The notes below the pieces were generated by a model. That model saw only the letters and a list, made by a program, of their open reading frames with translations. It searched no databases and was not told the DNA's origin. Shown in pieces: positions 1 to 6,769 of a stretch of 25,490 nt of DNA (its first letter is position 1; every line of letters starts with the position of its first letter). A program made the position numbers and the translations under genes. Location: assembly GCA_964530695.1 (NCBI GenBank), contig CAZGYQ010000045.1, positions 1-25,490 of the forward strand, in the 5' to 3' direction. Origin of the DNA: VFBF01 sp964530695. GTDB taxonomy: Bacteria; Pseudomonadota; Alphaproteobacteria; Caulobacterales; Aquidulcibacteraceae.

Positions 1-531
1 TACATCCCGACCAACGTGATCTCGATCACCGACGGCCAGATCTTCCTCGAGACCGATCTCTTCTACCAGGGCATCCGTCCGGCGGTGAACGTCGGCATCT
101 CGGTGTCGCGCGTGGGCGGCTCGGCGCAGATCAAGGCGATGAAGCAGGTGGCCGGCCCCATCAAGGGCGAGCTCGCGCAGTACCGCGAAATGGCGGCGTT
201 CGCGAAGTTCGGCTCCGACCTCGACGCCTCGACGCAACGCCTTCTCAACCGCGGCGCGCGCCTGACGGAACTCCTGAAGCAGGACCAGTTCTCGCCGGCG
301 CCGGTCGAAGAGCAGATCGTGCTGATCTATGCGGGCACCAAGGGCTATCTCGACAAGTTCCCGGTGAACGCGGTGCGCCGCTTTGAAAGCGAACTCGTGT
401 CGTGGCTGCGCGCCAAGAAGGCCGACGTGCTGGAGGAAATCCGCACCAAGAAGGAACTCGACAAGCCGGGCGTGCTGGAAGGCAAGATCAAAGCCGCGCT
501 GGACGAGTTCTCGGCGACGTTTGCGGCCTGA
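1..531 (+). CDS. atpA: ATP synthase F1 subunit alpha, 3' part
   Basis: This is the C-terminal 176 residues of the alpha subunit of F1Fo ATP synthase; the start lies before the window and the frame is open from base 1. The alpha subunit alternates with beta in the F1 hexamer and carries non-catalytic nucleotide sites. The visible part begins at YIPTNVISITDGQIF and includes the conserved SVSRVGGSAQ loop, followed by the helical C-terminal domain ending EFSATFAA at TGA 529-531. It is read in the same direction as atpG, 139 bases downstream, which agrees with the usual atpHAGDC order. Identification is secure from the motif and context. Confidence 0.97.
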   Translation, partial: YIPTNVISITDGQIFLETDLFYQGIRPAVNVGISVSRVGGSAQIKAMKQVAGPIKGELAQYREMAAFAKFGSDLDASTQRLLNRGARLTELLKQDQFSPAPVEEQIVLIYAGTKGYLDKFPVNAVRRFESELVSWLRAKKADVLEEIRTKKELDKPGVLEGKIKAALDEFSATFAA

Positions 532-550
532 GCCTGATCATGTCGACACT

Positions 551-663
551 GCGCCCCCATCGACCGGCTTCGCCGGCCACTTCCCCCGCTGGCGGGGGAA
601 GAAACGCGCTGCCTTTTGCTCCCCCGTTTACGGGGGAGCTGTCGGCGCAGCCGACTGAGGGGG
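551..663. repeat. Composite palindromic repeat between atpA and atpG
   Basis: Four inverted repeats lie back to back in the atpA-atpG spacer. They are CCGGC/GCCGG (564-568 with 572-576), a perfect 10-bp stem CTTCCCCCGC/GCGGGGGAAG (580-589 with 592-601), a perfect 10-bp stem GCTCCCCCGT/ACGGGGGAGC (618-627 with 630-639) and GTCGGC/GCCGAC (641-646 with 650-655). This layout resembles the dispersed intergenic palindromic repeats common in alphaproteobacterial genomes; that match is from memory. The distal end supplies the purine run GAGGGGG (657-663) that acts as the atpG ribosome-binding site, 7 bases before the ATG. It has no open frame of its own and would fold strongly in the atp mRNA. Confidence 0.75.
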
Positions 664-670
664 CGCGCGC

Positions 671-1549
671 ATGCCTAGCTTAAAAGAATTCCGCAACCGG
701 ATCGTCAGCGTGAAGTCCACGCAGAAGATCACGAAGGCGATGCAGATGGTGGCGGCAGCCAAGCTGAAGCGCGCGCAGGGCGCCGCTGAAGCCGCGCGGC
801 CGTACGCCGAGCGGATGGCGAGCGTCATCGCCAACCTCGCCTCCAGCGTGAAGGGCGACGGCGCGCCGTTGCTGCTGCGCGGCACGGGCAGGGACGAAGT
901 GCATCTCGTCGTCGTTCTCACGTCCGAACGCGGCCTGTGCGGCGGCTTCAACACGCAGATCGTGCGCCTCGCCCGGGAGAAGATCACCGAGCTGCTCGCC
1001 GCCGGAAAGCAGGTGAAGATCCTCACCGCCGGCAAGAAGGGCCGTGACCAGATCCGTCGCGTGTACGGTTCGCTGATGGTCGAACACATCGACCTGTCGG
1101 AGTTCCGCGCGATCGACGCGAATGCGGCGGCGCTGGTGGCCAACAAGGTCGTCGAGATGTTCGAGGGCGGCCAGTTCGACGTCGCCACGCTCGTCTATTC
1201 GAAGTTCAAGTCGGTGATCAGCCAGATCCCGACGGCGCAGCAACTGATCCCCGCCGTCGCGCCGGCGGGTGCGAAAGCGCCGGACCTGAAGGGCGCGGTC
1301 TACACCTATGAGCCGAACGAGACCGAAATCCTCGAGACGCTGCTGCCGCGCTACATTTCCGGTCAGGTGCTCTCCGCGCTGCTCGAAAACGCCGCCGGCT
1401 TCTTCGGCGCGCAGATGAGCGCGATGGACAACGCCACCCGCAACGCCGGCGACCTGATCAAGAAACTGACGCTCCGCTACAACCGCCAACGCCAGGCCAA
1501 CATCACCAAGGAACTGATCGAAATCATCTCCGGCGCGGAGGCGTTGTAG
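671..1549 (+). CDS. atpG: ATP synthase F1 subunit gamma
   Basis: This 292-residue protein is the central rotor shaft of F1, coupling proton flow through Fo to catalysis in the alpha3-beta3 ring. The N-terminus has the family signature MPSLKEFRNRIVSVKSTQKI, then KAMQMVAAAKLKRAQ. The ERGLCGGFN loop is near residue 95 and the conserved C-terminal helix ends ITKELIEIISGAEAL. Length is normal for the family. The ATG at 671 is preceded at 7 bases by GAGGGGG, which belongs to the palindromic repeat in the spacer. The last 15 codons recur in shortened, diverged form at 1848-1886, which points to a past insertion or duplication at the end of this gene. Confidence 0.98.
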   Translation: MPSLKEFRNRIVSVKSTQKITKAMQMVAAAKLKRAQGAAEAARPYAERMASVIANLASSVKGDGAPLLLRGTGRDEVHLVVVLTSERGLCGGFNTQIVRLAREKITELLAAGKQVKILTAGKKGRDQIRRVYGSLMVEHIDLSEFRAIDANAAALVANKVVEMFEGGQFDVATLVYSKFKSVISQIPTAQQLIPAVAPAGAKAPDLKGAVYTYEPNETEILETLLPRYISGQVLSALLENAAGFFGAQMSAMDNATRNAGDLIKKLTLRYNRQRQANITKELIEIISGAEAL

Positions 1550-1564
1550 GCGTTCCGTGTTTGT

Positions 1565-1570
1565 GCTAAT
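1565..1570 (+). promoter_or_regulatory. Possible -10 element for the small coiled-coil ORF
   Basis: GCTAAT lies 8 bases before the ATG at 1579, and no Shine-Dalgarno sequence is visible between them. This layout would suit a leaderless transcript driven by a promoter carried with the small ORF. No good -35 element is seen, so the call is weak and rests on spacing and the missing ribosome-binding site. Confidence 0.25.
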
Positions 1571-1578
1571 TCGCCCCC

Positions 1579-1812
1579 ATGACCGGAGAGACGGAAAACC
1601 TCATCCTCGAGCTGCTGCGCAAGATTCGGGCGGAGCAGCAGGCGATGGCGCTCGACGTGTCGGACATCAAGTCGCGAATGACCACGCTCGAAGAGAGCCA
1701 GGGCACGCTGATGTCGATGTACGCCAGTCAAAGCCGGCGGATCGACCGGATCGAGGAACGTCTTTCGCGCATCGAGCGGCGGCTCGATCTGGTGGAAGAG
1801 CCACACGCCTGA
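1579..1812 (+). CDS. Small coiled-coil protein inside the atp operon
   Basis: This 77-residue protein begins MTGETENLILELLRKIRAEQ and is nearly all heptad-like helix, rich in Glu, Arg, Ile and Leu, ending in RIDRIEERLSRIERRLDLVE. It has no signal peptide, membrane segment or cysteine. Short proteins of this look occur widely in alphaproteobacteria as hypothetical proteins; no function is known to me. It lies between atpG and atpD, where classical atp operons have nothing, and is followed by a diverged copy of the atpG 3' end. There is no clear ribosome-binding site before ATG 1579, so translation may be leaderless. It is probably a real gene, since the composition is that of a folded coiled coil rather than a chance frame. 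A role in ATP synthase is not shown. Confidence 0.75.
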   Translation: MTGETENLILELLRKIRAEQQAMALDVSDIKSRMTTLEESQGTLMSMYASQSRRIDRIEERLSRIERRLDLVEEPHA

Positions 1813-1847
1813 CTCCGGCGCGCCGCGTGTTCGCGGCGAGACGCGCA

Positions 1848-1886
1848 ATCACCAAGGAATTTATCTCGGGCGCCGAGGCGCTCTGA
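1848..1886 (+). pseudogene. Remnant copy of the atpG 3' end
   Basis: Read from 1848 the sequence encodes ITKEFISGAEAL and a stop (TGA 1884-1886). The atpG C-terminus reads ITKELIEIISGAEAL. The first 12 bases, ATCACCAAGGAA, are identical to 1503-1514. The rest differs by a 9-base deletion, a Leu-to-Phe type change and several synonymous third-position changes (TCC/TCG, GCG/GCC, TTG/CTC, TAG/TGA). This is a fossil of an atpG end, not an independent gene. It lies 25 bases before atpD, where the true atpG end would be expected in an uninterrupted operon. Confidence 0.8.
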
Positions 1887-1911
1887 AACTGCTGTCTGAA
1901 GGACGAATGAG

Positions 1912-3336
1912 ATGAGCAAGCCCGGAATTGGAAAAGTCGCGCAGGTGATCGGCGCGGTCGTGGACGTCGAGTTCGATGGCCCGCTGCCGGACATCTACAA
2001 CGCGCTGGAAATGCAGCTGCGCGGCTCGCGCCTCGTGCTTGAGGTCGCCACCCACCTCGGTGAATCGATGGTCCGCACCATCGCGATGGACTCCACCGAC
2101 GGCCTCGTGCGCGGCATGGAGGTGAAGGACACCGGCAAGCCGATCATGGTGCCGGTGGGCGAGGGCACGCTGGGCCGCATCATGAACGTCATCGGCGAGC
2201 CGGTGGACGAAGCAGGCCCCGTCACTGGTGAATCGCTGCGCGCCATCCACCAGCTCGCGCCGGCGTTCGTGGACCAGAAGCCGGTGCCGGAAATCCTCGT
2301 CACGGGCATCAAGGTCGTCGACCTGCTCTGCCCCTACTCGAAGGGCGGCAAGATCGGCCTGTTCGGCGGCGCGGGCGTCGGCAAGACGGTTCTGATCCAG
2401 GAACTCATCAACAACATCGCGAAGGCCTACGGCGGCTACTCGGTGTTCGCCGGCGTCGGCGAGCGCACCCGCGAAGGCAACGACCTCTATCACGAAATGA
2501 TCGAGTCCGGCGTGAACAAGGCCGGCGGCGGCGAAGGGTCCCGCTGCGCGCTCGTGTTCGGCCAGATGAACGAGCCTCCGGGCGCACGCGCGCGCGTCGC
2601 GCTCACCGGCCTCACGATCGCCGAACACTTCCGCGACCAGGGCAAGGACATCCTCTTCTTCGTCGACAACATCTTCCGCTTTACCCAGGCCGGTTCGGAA
2701 GTGTCGGCGCTGCTCGGCCGCATCCCGTCGGCGGTGGGCTATCAGCCGACGCTCGCCACCGAGATGGGCCAGATGCAGGAACGCATCACGTCCACCACCA
2801 AGGGCTCGATCACGTCCGTGCAGGCCGTGTACGTGCCGGCGGACGATCTCACCGACCCCGCGCCTGCAACGTCGTTCGCCCACCTTGATGCGACGACCGT
2901 TCTCAACCGCGCGATCTCGGAAAAGGGCATCTACCCGGCGGTGGACCCGCTCGACTCCACGTCGCGGATTCTCGATCCGCTCGTCGTCGGCAAGGAACAC
3001 TACGAAACGGCCCGCGCCGTGCAGGAAACGCTGCAACGCTACAAGGCGCTGCAGGACATCATCGCCATTCTCGGCATGGATGAACTGTCGGAAGACGACA
3101 AGCTCGCGGTCGCTCGCGCGCGCAAGATCGAACGCTTCCTGTCGCAGCCCTTCCACGTCGCCGAACAGTTCACCAACCAACCCGGCGTGCTGGTCGACGT
3201 GAAGGACACTGTGCGCGGCTTCAAGGGCCTCGTCGACGGCGAGTTCGACCACCTCCCGGAGCAGGCCTTCTACATGGTCGGCACCATCGAGGACGCGATC
3301 AAGAAGGCGCAGAAGATGGCGCTGGAAGCGGCGTAA
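1912..3336 (+). CDS. atpD: ATP synthase F1 subunit beta
   Basis: This 474-residue protein is the catalytic subunit of F1, carrying out ATP synthesis and hydrolysis at the alpha/beta interface. The Walker A motif GGAGVGKT is at residues 152-159, followed by the catalytic GERTREGND segment. The Walker B region reads ILFFVDNIFRFTQAGSEVSALLGRIPS in overlapping stretches, and the hinge motif AVGYQPTLATEMG follows. The C-terminal domain is complete. The ATG at 1912 has AAGGA about 10 bases upstream. The next gene starts 6 bases after the TAA. Nothing suggests loss of function. Confidence 0.99.
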   Translation: MSKPGIGKVAQVIGAVVDVEFDGPLPDIYNALEMQLRGSRLVLEVATHLGESMVRTIAMDSTDGLVRGMEVKDTGKPIMVPVGEGTLGRIMNVIGEPVDEAGPVTGESLRAIHQLAPAFVDQKPVPEILVTGIKVVDLLCPYSKGGKIGLFGGAGVGKTVLIQELINNIAKAYGGYSVFAGVGERTREGNDLYHEMIESGVNKAGGGEGSRCALVFGQMNEPPGARARVALTGLTIAEHFRDQGKDILFFVDNIFRFTQAGSEVSALLGRIPSAVGYQPTLATEMGQMQERITSTTKGSITSVQAVYVPADDLTDPAPATSFAHLDATTVLNRAISEKGIYPAVDPLDSTSRILDPLVVGKEHYETARAVQETLQRYKALQDIIAILGMDELSEDDKLAVARARKIERFLSQPFHVAEQFTNQPGVLVDVKDTVRGFKGLVDGEFDHLPEQAFYMVGTIEDAIKKAQKMALEAA

Positions 3337-3342
3337 ATTTTC

Positions 3343-4302
3343 GTGGGTGAGAGCCTACTCACGCTTGCATGGATTGGGGCGATCGGCTGGCCGGTCGCCC
3401 TTTTCCTTTTCGGTCTTCGGTCGCAGCGTAGATCGCGTGCGCCGGGCAATATCCTACTTGCTGTTCTCGCTCTCGCGTCGCTGGCGTGGGCCCTGTGCGT
3501 GTGGGCCTTTCTTGTCGAGCCGCAGCAGCTGGTCGTGCGCCGCGTGCACATTCAGAGCGCCACATGGAGCGGTCCGCCTGTTCGGCTTGGTCTGATCTCG
3601 GACACGCACGTGGGCGCGCCGCACATGAGCGCGAATCGACTTGATCGCATTGTTGCGCGCATGAATCGCGAACAGCCCGACCTCGTCTTGTTGCTTGGCG
3701 ATTATGCCGGGCGGCACGAGCCAGCGGCTCAGAGATCAGCCGCGGCCCAATCGGTGGTGCTCGGCGGCATCGCGCCGTTCGCGCGTCTGTCGGCGTCGCG
3801 GGGCGTCGTCGCTGTGCTCGGCAATCATGACTGGTGGTATGATGGCCCGGCCGTCGAGCGCGCGCTCGTCGAGACAGGTGCAGTGGTTCTGGAGAACGAC
3901 GCGATCCGCATTCCGCGCGACGGCGCGCCGTTCTGGATTGCGGGTCTCGCCGACATGGAATCGCGACGCGCGCAACCGTCGTACGACTTGGCGCTCGCCA
4001 AAACGGGGGCCGAGGAGCCGGTCATCGCTATCGCGCACTGGCCTGATGTTTTTGCCGATGCGCCTCAGAGCGTGGCGATTACGCTCGCTGGCCACAGCCA
4101 TTGCGGGCAAGTCAATCTACCGTTCTTCGGGCGGCTTGCGCATGCGTCGGCGGGGTCGGCGCGTTGGCCTTGCGGTGGGTATGACGTGAACGACCGCAAA
4201 CTCTATGTGACCGGCGGAGTCGGCGTCTCGATACTTCCGGTTCGCTTCAACGCGCCGCCGGAAATCGTCATCTTGACGCTCTCTGCGAAGGACGGTGACT
4301 AG
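3343..4302 (+). CDS. Membrane-anchored metallophosphoesterase (YkuE/YaeI-like)
   Basis: This 319-residue protein starts with GTG and has two hydrophobic segments at about residues 8-24 and 36-58, then a calcineurin-like phosphoesterase domain. The dinuclear metal ligands are present in order: D87-x-H89 (SDTHVG), G119-D120, GNHD (160-163), H232 (AHWPD) and GHSHCG (250-255). YkuE/YaeI relatives are cell-envelope phosphoesterases, some acting on lipid substrates; the substrate here cannot be read from sequence. It lies 6 bases after atpD on the same strand, so it is probably co-transcribed and perhaps coupled to it. G+C is slightly lower than in atpD. No other start fits better, since the first hydrophobic segment begins soon after this GTG. 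Confidence 0.88.
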   Translation: MGESLLTLAWIGAIGWPVALFLFGLRSQRRSRAPGNILLAVLALASLAWALCVWAFLVEPQQLVVRRVHIQSATWSGPPVRLGLISDTHVGAPHMSANRLDRIVARMNREQPDLVLLLGDYAGRHEPAAQRSAAAQSVVLGGIAPFARLSASRGVVAVLGNHDWWYDGPAVERALVETGAVVLENDAIRIPRDGAPFWIAGLADMESRRAQPSYDLALAKTGAEEPVIAIAHWPDVFADAPQSVAITLAGHSHCGQVNLPFFGRLAHASAGSARWPCGGYDVNDRKLYVTGGVGVSILPVRFNAPPEIVILTLSAKDGD

Positions 4303-4402
4303 AGGCGCGTCAAGTTTCGTGGCGCAAACAGCAGTGCGCGGGTGGCAGTGCATGTGCGAACGCGGATAGATGACGGCATCTGAAATCAGCGGGGAAACGA
4401 TC

Positions 4403-4972
4403 ATGAACGTCAGGAAGTTTGCAGCGCTCACCATCGCGTCAGCGGCGCTCGCGGCGACGGTCGCCACGGCGGAAGCGCGCCGCCCCAACGCTGCGCAGCA
4501 ACAGGCCGATGCGTTCATCGCCGCCGTGACGCACTACTGCATGGCGAACGTCGAGGCCGGGGTGGAGCTGCCGCAGGTGGCGGTGCTGGAGGGCCATGAG
4601 CTGGTCGCGCTGACGGCGGAGCAGGCGTCGGCGGCGCGCATGGCCGCGACATCGACAGGCTATCGCCTGAACCACGCGCGCGGCCACATCCTGATCGAGA
4701 GCGCGACCGGCAAGGCGTGTCAGGCCAAGGCGGAAGGCCCGCCGGCGCAGGCGTCGTTCGACGGCGTCGTGACCTTCATCACCGACCCCGCGCGCGGCTT
4801 CAACAGATCGCTCGACATGAGCAATCCGCCGGCGACCTTCATGCGGATGTTCACGAAACCCGTGGGCGAGGAAAATCTCGTCGTCATGCTGAACGGCATC
4901 CAGCCGCGCGGCGCGGCGAGCATGCTGAACGCGACAGTCTCGCGCATCAAACGCGAAGCGCCGGCCACCTGA
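4403..4972 (+). CDS. Secreted protein of unknown function
   Basis: This 189-residue protein has a clear Sec signal peptide: MNVRKF, a hydrophobic stretch AALTIASAALAATVATA, and likely cleavage after AEA near residue 25. The mature part has two cysteines (in THYCMANVE and GKACQAK) that could form a disulfide in the periplasm. I do not recognise the family. The ATG at 4403 is preferred over one at 4370 because it has GGGGAAA about 7 bases upstream and starts directly at the signal peptide. It lies 100 bases after the phosphoesterase gene and is followed by a terminator shared with the convergent VWA gene. Confidence 0.75.
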   Translation: MNVRKFAALTIASAALAATVATAEARRPNAAQQQADAFIAAVTHYCMANVEAGVELPQVAVLEGHELVALTAEQASAARMAATSTGYRLNHARGHILIESATGKACQAKAEGPPAQASFDGVVTFITDPARGFNRSLDMSNPPATFMRMFTKPVGEENLVVMLNGIQPRGAASMLNATVSRIKREAPAT

Positions 4973-4992
4973 CGCTAAGATCCGGACACATC

Positions 4993-5030
4993 AAAAGGGC
5001 CCGCCCCATCGCTGGAGCGGGCCTTTCCCG
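4993..5030. terminator. Bidirectional rho-independent terminator
   Basis: The stem GGCCCGC (4998-5004) pairs with GCGGGCC (5017-5023) across a 12-base loop. It is flanked by AAAA on the left and TTT on the right, so it can end transcripts from both sides. It sits between the convergent secreted-protein gene (+) and the VWA gene (-), with 72 bases separating their stop codons. Confidence 0.8.
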
Positions 5031-5044
5031 TTTCTGGTTGCGCG

Positions 5045-5665
5045 TTACGAGCCTTTGCGGCGTTGCACGTCGGCTTCGCCGGCCTGTTTGCGGTCTTCCT
5101 CGTCGAAGTCGACCTTTTCGCCGGCGTCGAAGTAGCGGCGCGACTTTGCGGCGAGGCGCGACATCGACGCGTTCATCGAACCCGCCGCCATGGCCATCCG
5201 CTTCGAACCGGCGACACCAACCGCATCCGCGTCGTTGAACTTCGCGAATTCCGCGCCGAGGAACACGACCTGCCAACCCTTCTTCTCGATGCGATCGAGG
5301 GCCGCCTTCACGTCGTCCTTCTTCATCTCGCGGCTCGCGTTCTCCTCGCCGTCGGTCATGACCACGAGCACCGCCTTCTCCGGCGCCTCGCTTTCGGCGC
5401 GCGCGATGATGCGCCCGATCGCGTCGAACAGGGGCGTCATGCCGCGCGGCGTGGCGTCCGCATCGGTGACGTCCTTCCAGGTCTGCACCGGCACGCCGGC
5501 GCGCAGCACGTCGAACTGCAGGCCTTCGTGCGCGTCGAACACGGCGAGCGTCGCAAACGCGTCGCCCTCCGCCAGCGCCTTCACGTAGGCGTTCACGGAT
5601 CCGAGCGCCTCAGCCCAGATCGACTGCATCGAGCCTGTGCGATCGAGCAGAATGTATGCGTGCAT
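5045..5665 (-). CDS. Stand-alone von Willebrand factor A (VWA) domain protein
   Basis: This 206-residue protein is essentially one VWA domain, an alpha/beta fold that binds a divalent ion at a MIDAS site and mediates protein contacts. The MIDAS residues are visible: D8-x-T10-x-S12 in LLDRTGSM, T77 in GMTPLFDAI and D105 in VVMTDGEEN. The last 40 residues are charged and lack a membrane anchor; there is no signal peptide, so it is likely cytoplasmic. AGGAGG lies 5 bases before the ATG at 5665, a strong ribosome-binding site. It is the only reverse-strand gene between atpD and atpC. The partner is unknown. Confidence 0.88.
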   Translation of the reverse strand: MHAYILLDRTGSMQSIWAEALGSVNAYVKALAEGDAFATLAVFDAHEGLQFDVLRAGVPVQTWKDVTDADATPRGMTPLFDAIGRIIARAESEAPEKAVLVVMTDGEENASREMKKDDVKAALDRIEKKGWQVVFLGAEFAKFNDADAVGVAGSKRMAMAAGSMNASMSRLAAKSRRYFDAGEKVDFDEEDRKQAGEADVQRRKGS

Positions 5666-5781
5666 GGGCGCCTCCTGTGTGATTGGGGGAGGCGGGCAAA
5701 TGGTGCGGCTTTGCGCCGATGCAAGGCGCCACGACGCCCGCGACCCTTGAACCGGCGTGAATTCGCCGACGGGTTCCGCCC

Positions 5782-6279
5782 ATGAGTCGTTCCACCCGCA
5801 CCATGCTTCGCGCCTTCCAGACGCTCCACAAGGACCGCCTCGATCCTGGTTTCATGGCCGACGTCGAATTGCTGCGGCACAAGGATCTCGATCTCTCGGT
5901 GAAACTCGGCGCGTTGCTCGCGTTCGACGCCCTGATCATCGGGGCGGCGTTGCAGCCCATCTCCGCGTCGCCCGGCGCCCCGCTCAGTGTGGATGCGGTG
6001 TCGGACCCGGCGATCGCCATCACGGCGCTGGCCGCGACGGTGGTGCTCACGGCCTCGGCCTACTACTGCGTGCGCGGCGTGATGGTGGGGGAGGAGTTCA
6101 ATGACGCCGGGCTGGAAGGCGATCCGAAGGCGATCGCCCAGCGCATGTTCGCCGCCTACTGCGCGGCCATCGACCTGCAGGTGAAGCTGCTCGGGCGGGC
6201 CGCGCGGATCACTCTGGCCGGCGGCGCCGTCGCGGGCGGGAGCCTCATCTGGGCGCTGGCGGACAAGTTCCTCGGCTGA
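5782..6279 (+). CDS. Small membrane protein of unknown function
   Basis: This 165-residue protein has hydrophobic segments at about residues 41-60 (SVKLGALLAFDALIIGAALQ), 76-97 (AIAITALAATVVLTASAYYC) and 145-162 (ITLAGGAVAGGSLIWALA). The N-terminal 35 residues are basic and soluble. I do not recognise the family. The ribosome-binding site is weak. It is divergent from the VWA gene across 116 bases and lies 91 bases before atpC in the same direction, so it may share a transcript with atpC. Codon use and G+C look like the neighbours. Confidence 0.72.
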   Translation: MSRSTRTMLRAFQTLHKDRLDPGFMADVELLRHKDLDLSVKLGALLAFDALIIGAALQPISASPGAPLSVDAVSDPAIAITALAATVVLTASAYYCVRGVMVGEEFNDAGLEGDPKAIAQRMFAAYCAAIDLQVKLLGRAARITLAGGAVAGGSLIWALADKFLG

Positions 6280-6304
6280 CCCGTCGCCCGGACATTGCGC
6301 CCCA

Positions 6305-6333
6305 TTGACGGGCGTTTGGGCCACGGGTAGCCA
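6305..6333 (+). promoter_or_regulatory. Possible promoter for atpC
   Basis: TTGACG at 6305-6310 matches five of six bases of a sigma-70 type -35 box. Seventeen bases later comes TAGCCA (6328-6333), a poor -10 match. A local promoter is plausible because atpC is cut off from the rest of the atp genes, but the -10 is weak. Confidence 0.28.
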
Positions 6334-6370
6334 ACCGCCTCACATTTCCAGACATTCAAGGACTTCGCCC

Positions 6371-6769
6371 GTGGCTGAAAAGCTCCAGTTCGCCCTCGTC
6401 TCGCCGGAACGCGAACTGTTCCAGGGCGAGGTCGATCAGGTCGTGGTTCCCGGCGCGGAGGGCGAGTTCGGCGTGCTGCCGCGCCATACCCCGGTCATGT
6501 CCACGATCAAGCCGGGCGCGCTGCGCATCCTCAACGACGGCGGCGAGACGCGCATTTTCGTCAACGGCGGCTTCGCCGACGTCACCTCGGACGGCCTCAC
6601 CGTGCTGGCGGAAGACGCCGTGGACCTCGCTGGCCTCGATGCGGCGGCGGTGGAGCAGGAAATCCGCGACGCCCGCGAGGACGTCGCGGGGGCGAAGGAA
6701 GAAGCGAAACTGCGGGCCGCCGAAGCCAAACTCGCGCGGCTGGAAGCGCTGCGGGCCGCGCTGCGCTAG
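6371..6769 (+). CDS. atpC: ATP synthase F1 subunit epsilon
   Basis: This 132-residue protein is the epsilon subunit of the central stalk, linking gamma to the c-ring and modulating ATP hydrolysis. It shows KLQFALVSPERELFQGEV, the GEFGVLPRHTPVMSTIKPG loop typical of the N-terminal beta-sandwich, and a helical C-terminus rich in Ala, Glu and Lys. GTG 6371 is chosen because AAGGA lies 8 bases upstream and the family N-terminus begins there; an in-frame ATG at 6305 would add residues unlike the family. It is separated from atpD by about 3 kb. Its TAG stop overlaps that of the convergent hydrolase gene. Confidence 0.97.
   Translation: MAEKLQFALVSPERELFQGEVDQVVVPGAEGEFGVLPRHTPVMSTIKPGALRILNDGGETRIFVNGGFADVTSDGLTVLAEDAVDLAGLDAAAVEQEIRDAREDVAGAKEEAKLRAAEAKLARLEALRAALR

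Noticed and set aside
1861..3252. A 463-codon reverse frame opposite atpD
   Set aside because: atpD is certain; the opposite frame has no motif and reflects codon bias on the coding strand.
5782..6279. Possible kinship of the small membrane protein to two- or three-helix antiphage effectors such as PycTM
   Set aside because: Only the general topology is similar. No cyclase or other defence gene is adjacent and no shared motif was seen.
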